A DNA stretch of 40,926 nucleotides from Eubacteriaceae bacterium (lineage in GTDB: Bacteria > Bacillota > Clostridia > Eubacteriales > Anaerofustaceae), in the NCBI GenBank assembly GCA_017551505.1, contig JAFZLL010000002.1, positions 1-40,926 of the forward strand, read 5' to 3'. Numbering within the stretch: the first letter of the stretch is position 1; each line of letters opens with the position of its first letter. Shown piece after piece: positions 7,694 through 15,840 of the stretch. Under the pieces are notes generated by a model. The model was not told where the DNA came from. It ran no database searches and saw only the letters and a list, made by a program, of their open reading frames with translations. Made by a program: the position numbers and the translations under genes.

Positions 7694-8419
7694 TCATTCG
7701 AATTTTACATTATCAAGAAGATCAAGCACTGGCTCATCTTTCAAGATGCTCTTGTGGTAAAGATAAACAGAAGGATCGGACAGTTCCGGGTGTTCCTCCA
7801 TCAGCCTGGCGCTGATCTCCTCTGCCCTGCCGATAATATCGGCGACTTCGTCATCTTTGTATATCCTGCCCAAGGCATACATCTGATTCCTGATCATGAA
7901 GCCGATATATTCGCGGAACTTCTCATCGCTGAGTTTTCCGGATCCGCAGGAAACAAGATAATAATACTTTATCCCCAGGCGGAGAGCGTAGAACAGCGAG
8001 TCAATCTGAGTATTCTTCAGAGCCTTCTTATCGGCCATGCCGATCAGGGCGTTCAAATGGCTCTTGGCTACAAAGTTATATACCTTGCTTCCATTAAGCA
8101 GTTCGCCGGATGCCTCCGAGACAAACCTGGCCATAAGAGGAGAAGCTGAACAGATACGGTGGATGACGAATTCATATACCGCATCGGCAAGCAGCGGATC
8201 CTTAATACTGTCGGTATATTGTACTACATAAGAAAAAACTATCTGATAGTTTTCGGCAAATATCACCCCCGCCACATTGCCGAGTTCCTTAAAGTAGTAA
8301 TTTATCATGCTCTGGTTTATCCCCGACAGTTCCGAAACCCTGCGTTTTGTCGTATTCTTGAACCCTTCCTCAAAGAATAGAATCTTGGCACATTCGTATA
8401 TCCTCTGTTTCGAATCCAT
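7694..8419 (-). CDS. TetR/AcrR-family transcriptional regulator
   Basis: A 241-residue DNA-binding regulator. The N-terminal ~47 residues form the TetR helix-turn-helix: RIYECAKILFFEEGFKNTT, then RRVSELSGINQSMINYYF, the recognition-helix pattern ending in YYF. The long C-terminal half would be the ligand and dimer domain, and the ligand is unknown. Start: ATG at 8419 with GGAGGT (8433-8428 region) before it; the upstream 30 in-frame codons look like leader. An extended -10 promoter (TGCTATAAT) lies 34 bases upstream. It is unlinked to any divergent efflux gene, and the nearest possible target is the amidase gene downstream on the same strand. Confidence 0.85.
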   Translation of the reverse strand: MDSKQRIYECAKILFFEEGFKNTTKRRVSELSGINQSMINYYFKELGNVAGVIFAENYQIVFSYVVQYTDSIKDPLLADAVYEFVIHRICSASPLMARFVSEASGELLNGSKVYNFVAKSHLNALIGMADKKALKNTQIDSLFYALRLGIKYYYLVSCGSGKLSDEKFREYIGFMIRNQMYALGRIYKDDEVADIIGRAEEISARLMEEHPELSDPSVYLYHKSILKDEPVLDLLDNVKFE

Positions 8420-8452
8420 GATTAGAACCTCCCTTTTCGATGTTCTAATAAA

Positions 8453-8461
8453 ATTATAGCA
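8453..8461 (-). promoter_or_regulatory. Extended -10 promoter of the TetR gene
   Basis: TGC-TATAAT on the minus strand (8461-8453). The -35 region at 17 bp is poor, as extended -10 promoters allow. Confidence 0.5.
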
Positions 8462-8630
8462 AGAAAAAATATTTTGGACTATATTTTGTACGTAAAATAT
8501 GGCAAACAATTAAATTCAACTCGAAATGCCATTTTAAAACACGTTAAACAGTTTTATAACCTCAATATTAACAGTATGTTCACGAATTTATGATTTATAA
8601 AACAAAGGAACTCCCGGACAGAGTTCAAAA

Positions 8631-8665
8631 TAAAAGAATGCTGCCGGCAGGGTACCGGTCAGCAT
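8631..8665 (-). terminator. Terminator of the nnrDE-dipeptidase operon
   Basis: ATGCTG.CCGG (8638-8647) pairs with CCGG.CAGCAT (8655-8665). A T-rich stretch follows on the minus strand (TTCTTTTATTTTG). It lies ~80 bases past the dipeptidase stop codon. Confidence 0.7.
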
Positions 8666-8741
8666 CCATGTTATGAAACGGAATTATCATTCAATGCGCC
8701 CGGTATCCCAGGCGCATATCATTAACATGTATATCCATTTT

Positions 8742-9713
8742 TCAGCCGAGAACGTCCTCGAACACCCTCATGGCGTTCTTGTAGCCGAACTTTTCTATCT
8801 GGCGCTCTGTGAAGCCCGCCTTCTCCATGGCCATGATAAGTTCCTGCATATGAGAAAAATCGGGTATTTCCAGAGGGCCTCCGATACCGTCCGAATCGGT
8901 ACCACAGGCAAGGATATCCTCACCGCCGACTTTAAGGAAGTGCTGCAGATGCCTTACCATGCCTTCGATGGTGCTTCCGTTCTTCTCGTCGATGAATTCC
9001 GGGCAGAAGTTCAGTCCCGACACGCCGCCCTTATCAGCGAGGGCTCTTATCATCTCATCTGTCAGGTTGCGCACGTGGCCGCATACTTCCCTGCAGTTTG
9101 AATGGCTGGCGATGAATGGCCCCTTGCAGATATCGATCAGATCCCAGAAACCGCCGTCGGAAAGATGGGAGCAGTCAGGGATAATCCCCAGTTCGTTCAT
9201 GTATTCCACTGCCTCCTTGCCGAACGGCTTCAGCCCATCGTTCATGTGCGGGAACTTTGCAGGATCAGTCTCCCCTTCAGGCACGTCCGTGGTGTTTCCG
9301 TAGCCCACGCAGTTCTCGAAATTCCATGTAAGGCTCATAATGCGGAAACCGTAGTCGTATTCGGCTTTCAGGATATCCAGACTGCCGTTGATGCAGCCGA
9401 TGTCCTCCTTGGTCAGCATGAACATCTGTTTTCCGGAGCCCTCGTATTTCTTTATGTCCGAGGCGCTCTTCACGATGACGACCTTATCCGAGTACTTTTC
9501 GAACATTTTTGAAGCGAAAGCTTCATTTTCTTTGAACTTCTCGTAATCGTAGTTGCTCATCGGTTTGAAATCGAAGAAACCGAGAGCCTGGACATAGCTT
9601 TCGCCGGATTTGAGCTTGGTCAGGTCAATCATGAAGTCGTTATTCTCAAAATCCTCCTCGCCTTTCATCTTCATGCCCAGGATCGTATCGCTGTGCAAAT
9701 CAATGATCTTCAT
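8742..9713 (-). CDS. Membrane dipeptidase (peptidase family M19)
   Basis: A 323-residue zinc-dependent dipeptidase of the renal dipeptidase family, which hydrolyses dipeptides including those with D-residues. Visible landmarks in order: the HxD zinc pair in DLHSDTI (His7, Asp9), LTKEDIGC in the bridging-Glu region, the LTWNFEN segment, DCSHLSDGGFWDL, and ASHSNCREV with the second-site histidines, then GTDSDGIGGP near the C-terminus. No signal peptide is visible, so it is probably cytoplasmic as in other Clostridia. Start: ATG at 9713 preceded by AAAGGAGAG. It overlaps the end of the upstream nnrDE gene by 14 bases, implying translational coupling. Confidence 0.92.
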   Translation of the reverse strand: MKIIDLHSDTILGMKMKGEEDFENNDFMIDLTKLKSGESYVQALGFFDFKPMSNYDYEKFKENEAFASKMFEKYSDKVVIVKSASDIKKYEGSGKQMFMLTKEDIGCINGSLDILKAEYDYGFRIMSLTWNFENCVGYGNTTDVPEGETDPAKFPHMNDGLKPFGKEAVEYMNELGIIPDCSHLSDGGFWDLIDICKGPFIASHSNCREVCGHVRNLTDEMIRALADKGGVSGLNFCPEFIDEKNGSTIEGMVRHLQHFLKVGGEDILACGTDSDGIGGPLEIPDFSHMQELIMAMEKAGFTERQIEKFGYKNAMRVFEDVLG

Positions 9714-11241
9714 ATTCTCTCCTTTGCTTTTTTATTATTTTATATTTCTTCTCGTATATCTTTTTTATCACTTCTGGGATATGGCGTATCGTATCGCTTG
9801 CCAGAGCGCTGACTTCTCCCTTCTCCCTGGCCGCCGCTTCTCCGGCCTTGCCTGCTATGAATGCCCCCGCTGCAGCTTTGAGCGTGATATCGCTGCCGTT
9901 GACCCGGCTCTGGGCCAAAATCCCGGCGATAAGTCCGGTCAGCGCGTCACCGCTGCCTCCTTTAGCCATTCCGGGACTGCCTGAGGAAGTAAGAAATACT
10001 CTTTCCCCGTCGGTAATGACAGTCGCTGTCCCTTTTAGCAGGACCGTTACCCTGTATTCCCGGGCGAACGACACGCTTAAGCCGATCGGATCCGCCAGCA
10101 CTTCCGGTATGCTGCGTCCTGTAAGTCTTGCAAATTCCCCGGGATGCGGTGTCAGGACGACATCGTTCCTTACCTTCAATATTTCCAGATCGCCTTCCGC
10201 AAGGATATTCAGCCCGTCCGCATCGATGACTGTCGGCATATCGTAATTCTTTATAATCTCCTCAAGTATCTTCCGGTAATCCTCTCCGCGTCCCCAACCG
10301 AAACCGACAGCTGCCGAGCTGGCGCCTCTTAAAGCACCGCTTATCTTTTCCCGGTCAAAGACCATGGAACCAAGCTTTTCATTCATCAGGAACAGCGTAC
10401 TTTCCGGAAACCCGGAGGCAACGGTTCCGGCAATATTCTCTGGCACCGCCAGACGGACCAGTCCGCTTCCTGCGAGGGCAGCGGCAGCCCCCATCCCGGC
10501 TATCCTTGCTGCCCCGGAGTATTCCATCCTTCCGCCGAACAGCACAGCGGTCCCGAAAGTTCCTTTATTGGTATTATGCTCCCTGTTGGGAAACACGGTT
10601 TCCAGATCGCTGTCTTCCAGCAGAAAAAACGGGGCATGTGGCTCCAAGCCTATGTCGCAGATCTCCGTCTTGTCTATCTTGTCTGCAGCGTCATTCAGTA
10701 TATGGCCGGGCTTCAAAAAACCAACGGCCAGCGTAAGGTCGGACCTAACAGTCTCTTTACCGAGTCCGTTTGAGGCATTCAGCCCGCTGTTGATGTCGGC
10801 GCTTACGACATAGGCACCGCTGGCATTGATTTTATTGACCGCTGACAGTTCGTCTCCTTTCAGTTCTCCTGAAAAGCCTATACCGAATAAGCAGTCCAGT
10901 ATCACGTCATAGCCTGAGAACTTAAAGGAATCACTGTAAGCCGATATCCGGATATTCCTCTTTCTGCATTGCGAAAGATAGTATTCGCCGGCATCTGTTG
11001 CTTTATCAGTAAGTCTCAGGATGTCGCAGAAGACATCTCTGTCATCCAGAATAAGGGCCGCCGCGTAACCGTCTCCGGCGTTATTCCCGCTTCCGGCAAC
11101 TATTAGCACGCTCTCACACGGAGGCATCCTGTCGACGATGGCTTGAGCCGCCCTTCCCATCAGCTCCTCGGGAGAAACTCCGGCCGCAAAAGCCTCTCTT
11201 TCGGATAAGCGCATGTTTTCCGGAGACAAAACCATTTTCAT
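9700..11241 (-). CDS. nnrD: Bifunctional NAD(P)HX epimerase / ADP-dependent NAD(P)HX dehydratase
   Basis: A 513-residue metabolite-repair enzyme that converts hydrated NAD(P)H back to NAD(P)H. The N-terminal half (~1-205) is the YjeF_N epimerase, with AGSGNNAGDGY at 49-59 and the VVSADINSGLN segment near 145-155. The C-terminal half (~225-500) is the ribokinase-like carbohydrate-kinase domain, with NKGTFGTAVLFGG, VIDADGLNIL, LTPHPGEFARLTG and GGSGDALTGLIAG at 428-440, the ATP/ADP site. The length is normal for the fused form. No ribosome binding site precedes the ATG at 11241. A GATAAT element sits only ~6 bases upstream, so the message may be leaderless. The last 14 bases overlap the dipeptidase gene. 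Confidence 0.93.
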   Translation of the reverse strand: MKMVLSPENMRLSEREAFAAGVSPEELMGRAAQAIVDRMPPCESVLIVAGSGNNAGDGYAAALILDDRDVFCDILRLTDKATDAGEYYLSQCRKRNIRISAYSDSFKFSGYDVILDCLFGIGFSGELKGDELSAVNKINASGAYVVSADINSGLNASNGLGKETVRSDLTLAVGFLKPGHILNDAADKIDKTEICDIGLEPHAPFFLLEDSDLETVFPNREHNTNKGTFGTAVLFGGRMEYSGAARIAGMGAAAALAGSGLVRLAVPENIAGTVASGFPESTLFLMNEKLGSMVFDREKISGALRGASSAAVGFGWGRGEDYRKILEEIIKNYDMPTVIDADGLNILAEGDLEILKVRNDVVLTPHPGEFARLTGRSIPEVLADPIGLSVSFAREYRVTVLLKGTATVITDGERVFLTSSGSPGMAKGGSGDALTGLIAGILAQSRVNGSDITLKAAAGAFIAGKAGEAAAREKGEVSALASDTIRHIPEVIKKIYEKKYKIIKKQRREYEDH

Positions 11242-11247
11242 AAATCG

Positions 11248-11256
11248 ATTATCGCA
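11248..11256 (-). promoter_or_regulatory. Extended -10 element close to the nnrDE start
   Basis: TGC-GATAAT on the minus strand ends at 11248, so transcription would begin near the ATG at 11241. The 17-bp upstream position is only a run of T. Confidence 0.4.
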
Positions 11257-11282
11257 TATCGCCAGTATAAAAAAAAGCCATG

Positions 11283-11291
11283 TGCTATAAT
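11283..11291 (+). promoter_or_regulatory. Extended -10 element of the alpha/beta-hydrolase-like gene
   Basis: TGC-TATAAT (11283-11291). The predicted transcript start, ~11298, coincides with the GGAGG ribosome binding site at 11298-11302. The two divergent -10 elements are only ~35 bases apart. Confidence 0.45.
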
Positions 11292-11309
11292 TCCTTCGGA
11301 GGCATGACT

Positions 11310-12326
11310 ATGGTCAAGACTGTATTTATCGTGCTGGACGTTCTCCTGCTCATATATATCCTAATAGTTCTCAGGATATATACTTTAACGACGAACCGTC
11401 AGCCCGACGATAAGAAGAAGACGTTCCCGGATAAAAATATCCCGGGCGACAAGGAGCCATTCATGACCGTCATCAAGGCAGGACGGAACTGGTACAATGA
11501 GCAGGAAAAACAGACTGTCAGAATGAAAAGCTATGATGACCTCATAATAAAGGCACACTTCATCCCCGCACAGGATTCCAGAGGGGCGATCATCCTGGCT
11601 CACGGCTACATGAGCGACGGCATCACCGATTTTGCCTGCCTGTACAGGTATCTGCATGATCTCGGCTATGACCTTCTGAATATATTCCAGAGAGGCTGCG
11701 GTCTGAGCGCCGGGCAGACCTACATGCTCGGCGCCGGGGAGCGCATAGACACTCTCGCATGGGCAACGTACCTTGCCAATGGGCCTGCAAAAGGAAAAGA
11801 TATCTTCATATTCGGGATGGGCATGGGAGCAGCGGCGGCTCTGATGGCTTCCTCTCTGGGATTGCCCGAAAACGTCCGGGGCATCATTGCCGAGGCCCCT
11901 TTTACCTCCGCATGGGAAGAAATGAGACATGAGCTGAAAGGGAAACTCGGATTCCTCACAACACCGACACTGTTCATCGTCGACGGGCTCTGCAGATGGA
12001 GGGGGAAATTTTCCCTGAGAGACGGCAATGCCTCCGATTCCGTAAAGAGATCGCGGCTGCCTGTCCTCATTTTCCACGGCGGGGCTGATAAGGTGACGCC
12101 GGTATCCATGAGTGAGGATATCTATTCAGCTGCGTCAGGAGAAAAGGAGATGTTTACCGTTCCAAATGCCGGCCATCTGACATCATTCATGACCGAAGAG
12201 GCTGCGTGCCGGGAGAAACTGGAGAAATTCCTTAATAAGTACGCTTCCACACCGGCAGGAACAGTGCAGCAGGCATCAGGAGCTGATGCGGATGATGAAG
12301 AAGGTGAAAAAGCGGAACCGCAGTAA
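11310..12326 (+). CDS. Alpha/beta-hydrolase-fold protein lacking the nucleophile serine
   Basis: A 338-residue protein with an N-terminal membrane anchor (~1-24) and an alpha/beta-hydrolase domain resembling the YqkD-type serine hydrolases. AIILAHGYMSDG is the oxyanion-loop strand, followed by FQRGCGLSAGQ, AEAPFTSAWEEM, LIFHGGADKVTP (the acidic residue) and NAGHLTSF (the histidine). The nucleophile elbow, normally GxSxG, reads GMGMG at residues 169-173 (codon 11820-11822 is GGC), so the catalytic Ser is Gly. It is probably catalytically inactive or altered. The C-terminal ~20 residues are low-complexity and acidic. Start: ATG at 11310, 7 bases after GGAGG; an ATG at 11304 is too close to that site. 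Divergent from nnrDE. Confidence 0.8.
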   Translation: MVKTVFIVLDVLLLIYILIVLRIYTLTTNRQPDDKKKTFPDKNIPGDKEPFMTVIKAGRNWYNEQEKQTVRMKSYDDLIIKAHFIPAQDSRGAIILAHGYMSDGITDFACLYRYLHDLGYDLLNIFQRGCGLSAGQTYMLGAGERIDTLAWATYLANGPAKGKDIFIFGMGMGAAAALMASSLGLPENVRGIIAEAPFTSAWEEMRHELKGKLGFLTTPTLFIVDGLCRWRGKFSLRDGNASDSVKRSRLPVLIFHGGADKVTPVSMSEDIYSAASGEKEMFTVPNAGHLTSFMTEEAACREKLEKFLNKYASTPAGTVQQASGADADDEEGEKAEPQ

Positions 12327-12411
12327 AGAAAGTATATGACAGCCTCTCTGTACGGTTGAGCAGAGAGCTGGCATCAAGGCTCATCAGATCTTTCAAAAAC
12401 AGCTGAAGCAG

Positions 12412-12446
12412 AAAACGGACGGAGACCCGTCCGTTTTCTGTTTTTT
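12412..12446 (+). terminator. Terminator of the alpha/beta-hydrolase-like gene
   Basis: Stem AAAACGGACGG/CCGTCCGTTTT (12412-12437) with a 4-base loop, then six T at 12441-12446. It lies between convergent genes and could also serve the minus-strand nucleotidase gene that ends at 12466. Confidence 0.85.
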
Positions 12447-12465
12447 AAGTCTTTTCCTGAGAATC

Positions 12466-14199
12466 TTAGAATATCTTGATCCTGCCTTCACCGTAAGGAT
12501 TGGCGTAAGTCTCGGGAACGACACCGCCCAGATCTTCGGTGATGTAGTCGATGAGAACCTGGTTGTCGATCATAACTTCGTCAAGAAGGAGAGTATCCCC
12601 ACCGAACATATTGAAACCGTCGCCCTGCTGCTTGAGCATGTAGTTGTGTGAAGCGAGGGTATATTTCTTTGTCAGGTCGATGGGAGCTCCTCCGATCATG
12701 ATGTTCTGGACACGGCTCTGATCGCCGTAGGTGTAGCCGGCCTGCATGCCTGTATACACGGAGGTCGCGGCGTCAAATTCGATCTTCGGTGCTATATCGG
12801 TATGGATCTCATATGTAAGTCCGCTTACCTGCAGGAATCCGCCGAGTTCTGCGGTGTAGTCCGCAACAGCGGCTCTGCTTCCCCATTCAAGAGCCTGCCA
12901 GATCTGTTCACCGGTCACTTCCACGACGCATGCCATATTGCCGTAAGGATGTATCTTGACGATATCGCCATATGTTATAGAATCCTGGATCTCAGCGCGG
13001 ATACCGCCGCCGTTGACGAAAGCAACATCGACAGGTTTGCCGAGCGCACGGCTGAGCACGACCCTGTACGCATCGGCGCACAGATCACCGAGATTGCATT
13101 CCCTGGATCTGACGATCCTATCGCCAGTTGCCGGATCCTTAATGACCAGCGGAGTTGTCGTACTGCCGACGACTGTAGCCACGAGGGCCTCATACTGTAC
13201 CTTGATATCGTCAACAAAAGCAGCAGTTGCTTTGTAGGCATCGCTCGTAACGAGTCCGAGATCTGCCACATCCTGAGCGGACACGAGCTTTACGGAAAGA
13301 GTGCCGTCGGTCCCGATATCCAGCTGTCCGACGTTGGCAAGCTTGGTGCCGGTCTGCGCGAGGATAACGTCCTTGCCGTCCTTATCCTTGACGACCTCGT
13401 TGAGTACCGTGTGGGAATGTCCGTCGAGGAATACGTTGATGCCGGTGGTCGCAGCGATAAGTTCCTTGCTGGTCCAAGGAGAAGATGATTCATCGACTCC
13501 GAGATGTCCGACAGCCACGACGTAATCTGCTTTCTTCTGTGCTTCATTCACGGCGTTCTGTATGGTAGTCACGAATGTCTTGAAAGCCGCATCTGTAGTA
13601 TCTCCGGCATTGCCGAAGCTGTAGATGTAATTGCCATCCTTGTCCTGGAAGAATACCGGGGTAGACTTTGTTATCGATTCCGGTGTGGATATACCGAGGA
13701 AAGCGATCTTCGTTCCGCCGAAGGTGAGTACCTTGTACGCATCGTAGACAGGCTTGCCTTTCTGATCGAGGAAGTTGCAGCTTACATAAGTGTACTTTGC
13801 CTTCTTCGTAAGGTCAAAGAGCTTGTCCATGCCGTAGTCGTACTCATGATTGCCGAACGTGGCGACGTCGTATCCGACTTCGTTCATGATGTCGACGAGG
13901 TAAGAACCATTGGAGAGCGTTCCGATAACATCGCCCTGGATAGAGTCTCCGTCGTCAACGAGCACGACGTTGGGATTGGAAGCCTTTACAAATGCCTTGT
14001 ATGCGGCCAGCCCTGCATATCCCATTGTTTTGTACGCGGTGATATTGCCGGATTCATCGGCATCTCCCGTCGGGTCGATCCCGCAGTGCACATCGTTGGT
14101 GAAAAGTACTGTGACTGCTTCTGGCGCTTTCTTGCATGAAACCGCCGTGCCGGCGATGAGCAATACCGCCAGCAGGATCGCAAGTAACTTCTTCTTCAT
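12466..14199 (-). CDS. Lipoprotein 5'-nucleotidase / 2',3'-cyclic phosphodiesterase family
   Basis: A 577-residue surface-anchored nucleotide-hydrolysing enzyme of the UshA type. The N-terminus is a lipoprotein signal: KKK, a hydrophobic stretch and AVSC with the lipid-attached Cys22. The metallophosphatase domain follows, with FTNDVHCG (metal ligands near 35-38), DDGDSIQG, GNHEYDYG, VGHLGVDE and DGHSHT, all intact. The C-terminal 5'-nucleotidase domain includes NLGDLCADAYR, FVNGGGIRAEI and the GDGFNMFGG substrate-stacking region. Family members release nucleosides and phosphate from external nucleotides. Start: ATG at 14199, preceded by GAGGAGG. It stands alone with its own promoter. Confidence 0.92.
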   Translation of the reverse strand: MKKKLLAILLAVLLIAGTAVSCKKAPEAVTVLFTNDVHCGIDPTGDADESGNITAYKTMGYAGLAAYKAFVKASNPNVVLVDDGDSIQGDVIGTLSNGSYLVDIMNEVGYDVATFGNHEYDYGMDKLFDLTKKAKYTYVSCNFLDQKGKPVYDAYKVLTFGGTKIAFLGISTPESITKSTPVFFQDKDGNYIYSFGNAGDTTDAAFKTFVTTIQNAVNEAQKKADYVVAVGHLGVDESSSPWTSKELIAATTGINVFLDGHSHTVLNEVVKDKDGKDVILAQTGTKLANVGQLDIGTDGTLSVKLVSAQDVADLGLVTSDAYKATAAFVDDIKVQYEALVATVVGSTTTPLVIKDPATGDRIVRSRECNLGDLCADAYRVVLSRALGKPVDVAFVNGGGIRAEIQDSITYGDIVKIHPYGNMACVVEVTGEQIWQALEWGSRAAVADYTAELGGFLQVSGLTYEIHTDIAPKIEFDAATSVYTGMQAGYTYGDQSRVQNIMIGGAPIDLTKKYTLASHNYMLKQQGDGFNMFGGDTLLLDEVMIDNQVLIDYITEDLGGVVPETYANPYGEGRIKIF

Positions 14200-14251
14200 T
14201 ATTTTCCTCCTCTTTGGAAATGATTGAGTTACACGCTTTGCGTTCGACTAT

Positions 14252-14280
14252 AATATAGCATACTGTCTTCTTCTTTTCAA
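14252..14280 (-). promoter_or_regulatory. Promoter of the 5'-nucleotidase gene
   Basis: Minus strand: TTGAAA (14280-14275), 17-bp spacer, TATATT (14257-14252), about 45 bases before the ribosome binding site. The rest of the intergenic stretch up to 14571 holds no recognisable gene. Confidence 0.6.
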
Positions 14281-14571
14281 CGATTAAATTCTCATACCGC
14301 CTGAACTCGCCCGATGCTTCCTGCAGATTTTCAGAAATAAAAAAGCAGGCAGGCAGACAACAGGATTCGGACAGGATAGCAGCCCGATCGATTCAAAAAT
14401 CCAAGCGCCGTTTCATAAACATGACAGAGCCATGCATTTAAGCACTGCATCATCTGCTCAGGCAGATCATTCTTAAAGGGGCAACAAAAAACGATTTTCT
14501 TTCGAAGTTATTCGGTCGCAGCATATTCTGTGATAGGATATGAAATAAATCTCCGAAACGAAAGGCTTTCT

Positions 14572-15150
14572 ATGAATATATATTCATTAATGCTCCTGGG
14601 AGTGAGCTTGGCGATGGACTCCTTTTCAGTATCAGTATGCAAGGGGCTGGCTGTAGGCAGACCGTCATGGAAAGGCGGCATCCTCTGCGGAGCATGGTTC
14701 GGCGGTTTCCAGGCACTCATGCCGCTCATCGGCTTTTTCCTTGGAACAGGCTTCCGCGAATACATCACAGCCATAGATCACTGGGTTGCTTTTGCGCTGC
14801 TGGCATTTATCGGCGGAAACATGATCAAGGAGAGCTTCTCGGCGGAGGAGGATACTTCCAGCGCATCCTTCTCATTCAAAACGATGTTCCTCATGGCCGT
14901 AGCCACCAGCATAGACGCACTTGCCGTAGGGATCGCGCTCGCCATGGAGACGGGTACGGATATCTATCTGGCTGTCCTGATCATCGGAGTAGTCACCTTT
15001 ATCCTTTCAGCTGTAGGGTTCAAAGTGGCTGCGCGTTTTGGAAAGAAATATGAGAAGAAAGCCGTGTTTGCAGGAGGAGTGATCCTGGTCTTTCTCGGGA
15101 CAAAAATACTCTTCGAGCATCTGGAAATAATGGAAAAGCTCTTTGGCTGA
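14572..15150 (+). CDS. mntP: Manganese efflux pump MntP
   Basis: A 192-residue, six-helix inner-membrane exporter (DUF204) that lowers cytoplasmic Mn2+. The two pseudo-symmetric halves each show the conserved aspartate motif: SLAMDSFSVSVCKGL near the N-terminus and ATSIDALAVGIALAM in the second half. GGxxxxMP-like text (GGFQALMPLIG) also fits, and the length is that of the family. Start: ATG at 14572 with AAAGG 7 bases before it; the upstream 14 in-frame codons lack a site. Many mntP genes lie under a yybP-ykoY manganese riboswitch, but none is apparent here. The gene is single and has no clear terminator. Confidence 0.93.
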   Translation: MNIYSLMLLGVSLAMDSFSVSVCKGLAVGRPSWKGGILCGAWFGGFQALMPLIGFFLGTGFREYITAIDHWVAFALLAFIGGNMIKESFSAEEDTSSASFSFKTMFLMAVATSIDALAVGIALAMETGTDIYLAVLIIGVVTFILSAVGFKVAARFGKKYEKKAVFAGGVILVFLGTKILFEHLEIMEKLFG

Positions 15151-15338
15151 CATGGTTGCTTTAAGGACGGATGCGTCCGAACATTTCCGCATCGAAGAGA
15201 ATGCATCTTTCTGAAATATACGATCCTGCTGGTTTCAGTTCGATCCCGAAGGTCGTGTTCTTTATAGTTCGTCAAGTCATCGGCGATGCCTGAATGTGTT
15301 CTAAGGGCTTAATCAAGCAAAATATTCGCATTTTCCGC

Positions 15339-15367
15339 TTGCTTTTTTTTATACAATCTGATATTAT
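15339..15367 (+). promoter_or_regulatory. Promoter of the cold-shock gene
   Basis: TTGCTT (15339-15344), 17-bp spacer, TATTAT (15362-15367) with TG one base upstream region. The predicted leader is ~100 nt. Confidence 0.6.
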
Positions 15368-15443
15368 ACGCCATGTATTCATGATAAAGATTTCTGCTCG
15401 CCTGCGTTTTTTGCTATCTTTTTCGAGCGTGGCTATATTTATT

Positions 15444-15471
15444 GGGTACAAATATAAGACAGGAGGTACCC
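15444..15471 (+). promoter_or_regulatory. Leader hairpin enclosing the csp ribosome binding site
   Basis: GGGTAC (15444-15449) pairs with GTACCC (15466-15471). The 16-base loop holds most of the AGGAGG site (15461-15466). It could make translation depend on temperature or structure. Confidence 0.45.
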
Positions 15472-15473
15472 CA

Positions 15474-15689
15474 ATGAACAGCGGTACTGTTAAATGGTTC
15501 AATGCCGAGAAGGGATATGGCTTCATCTCTGACGACAACGGCAGCGGAGATGTCTTCGTACACTTCACGGCCATCAATGCCGAAGGGTTCAGGACGCTCA
15601 AGGAAGGACAGCACGTCACCTTCGATACAGAGCCGGATCCCAAAGACTCCGCAAAGCTCAGAGCAGTCAACGTCACACCGTTAGACTGA
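15474..15689 (+). CDS. Cold-shock protein, CspA family
   Basis: A 71-residue single-domain nucleic-acid chaperone. It carries RNP1 in KGYGFIS and RNP2 in DVFVHFTAI, after the family opening [11 protein letters not shown]. It binds single-stranded RNA and DNA in the cytoplasm and melts RNA structure. Start: ATG at 15474, with AGGAGGT (15461-15467) 6 bases before; the reading frame is open further upstream, but only this start gives the family length. It is monocistronic with its own promoter and terminator, and its long 5' leader is typical of csp genes. Confidence 0.95.
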   Translation: MNSGTVKWFNAEKGYGFISDDNGSGDVFVHFTAINAEGFRTLKEGQHVTFDTEPDPKDSAKLRAVNVTPLD

Positions 15690-15704
15690 TCGTAATGCAA
15701 AATC

Positions 15705-15730
15705 GCTCCGCTCAAAGCGGAGCTTTTTTA
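15705..15730 (+). terminator. Terminator of the cold-shock gene
   Basis: Perfect 8-bp stem GCTCCGCT/AGCGGAGC (15705-15723), loop CAA, then TTTTTTT (15724-15730). Confidence 0.92.
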
Positions 15731-15840
15731 TTGCAGTAGCAGATGGTTATGTCCGGATCTGCGAGTATTTATGAGCCATAGTAATAAACAATCATCCAAT
15801 AACGAAAACCGCCCTGTATCGGACGTCCGGACTTGACATG

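Noticed and set aside
14450-14571. A manganese (yybP-ykoY) riboswitch in front of mntP
   Set aside because: I looked for the conserved internal loops of that RNA and did not see them; the leader is short and unstructured.
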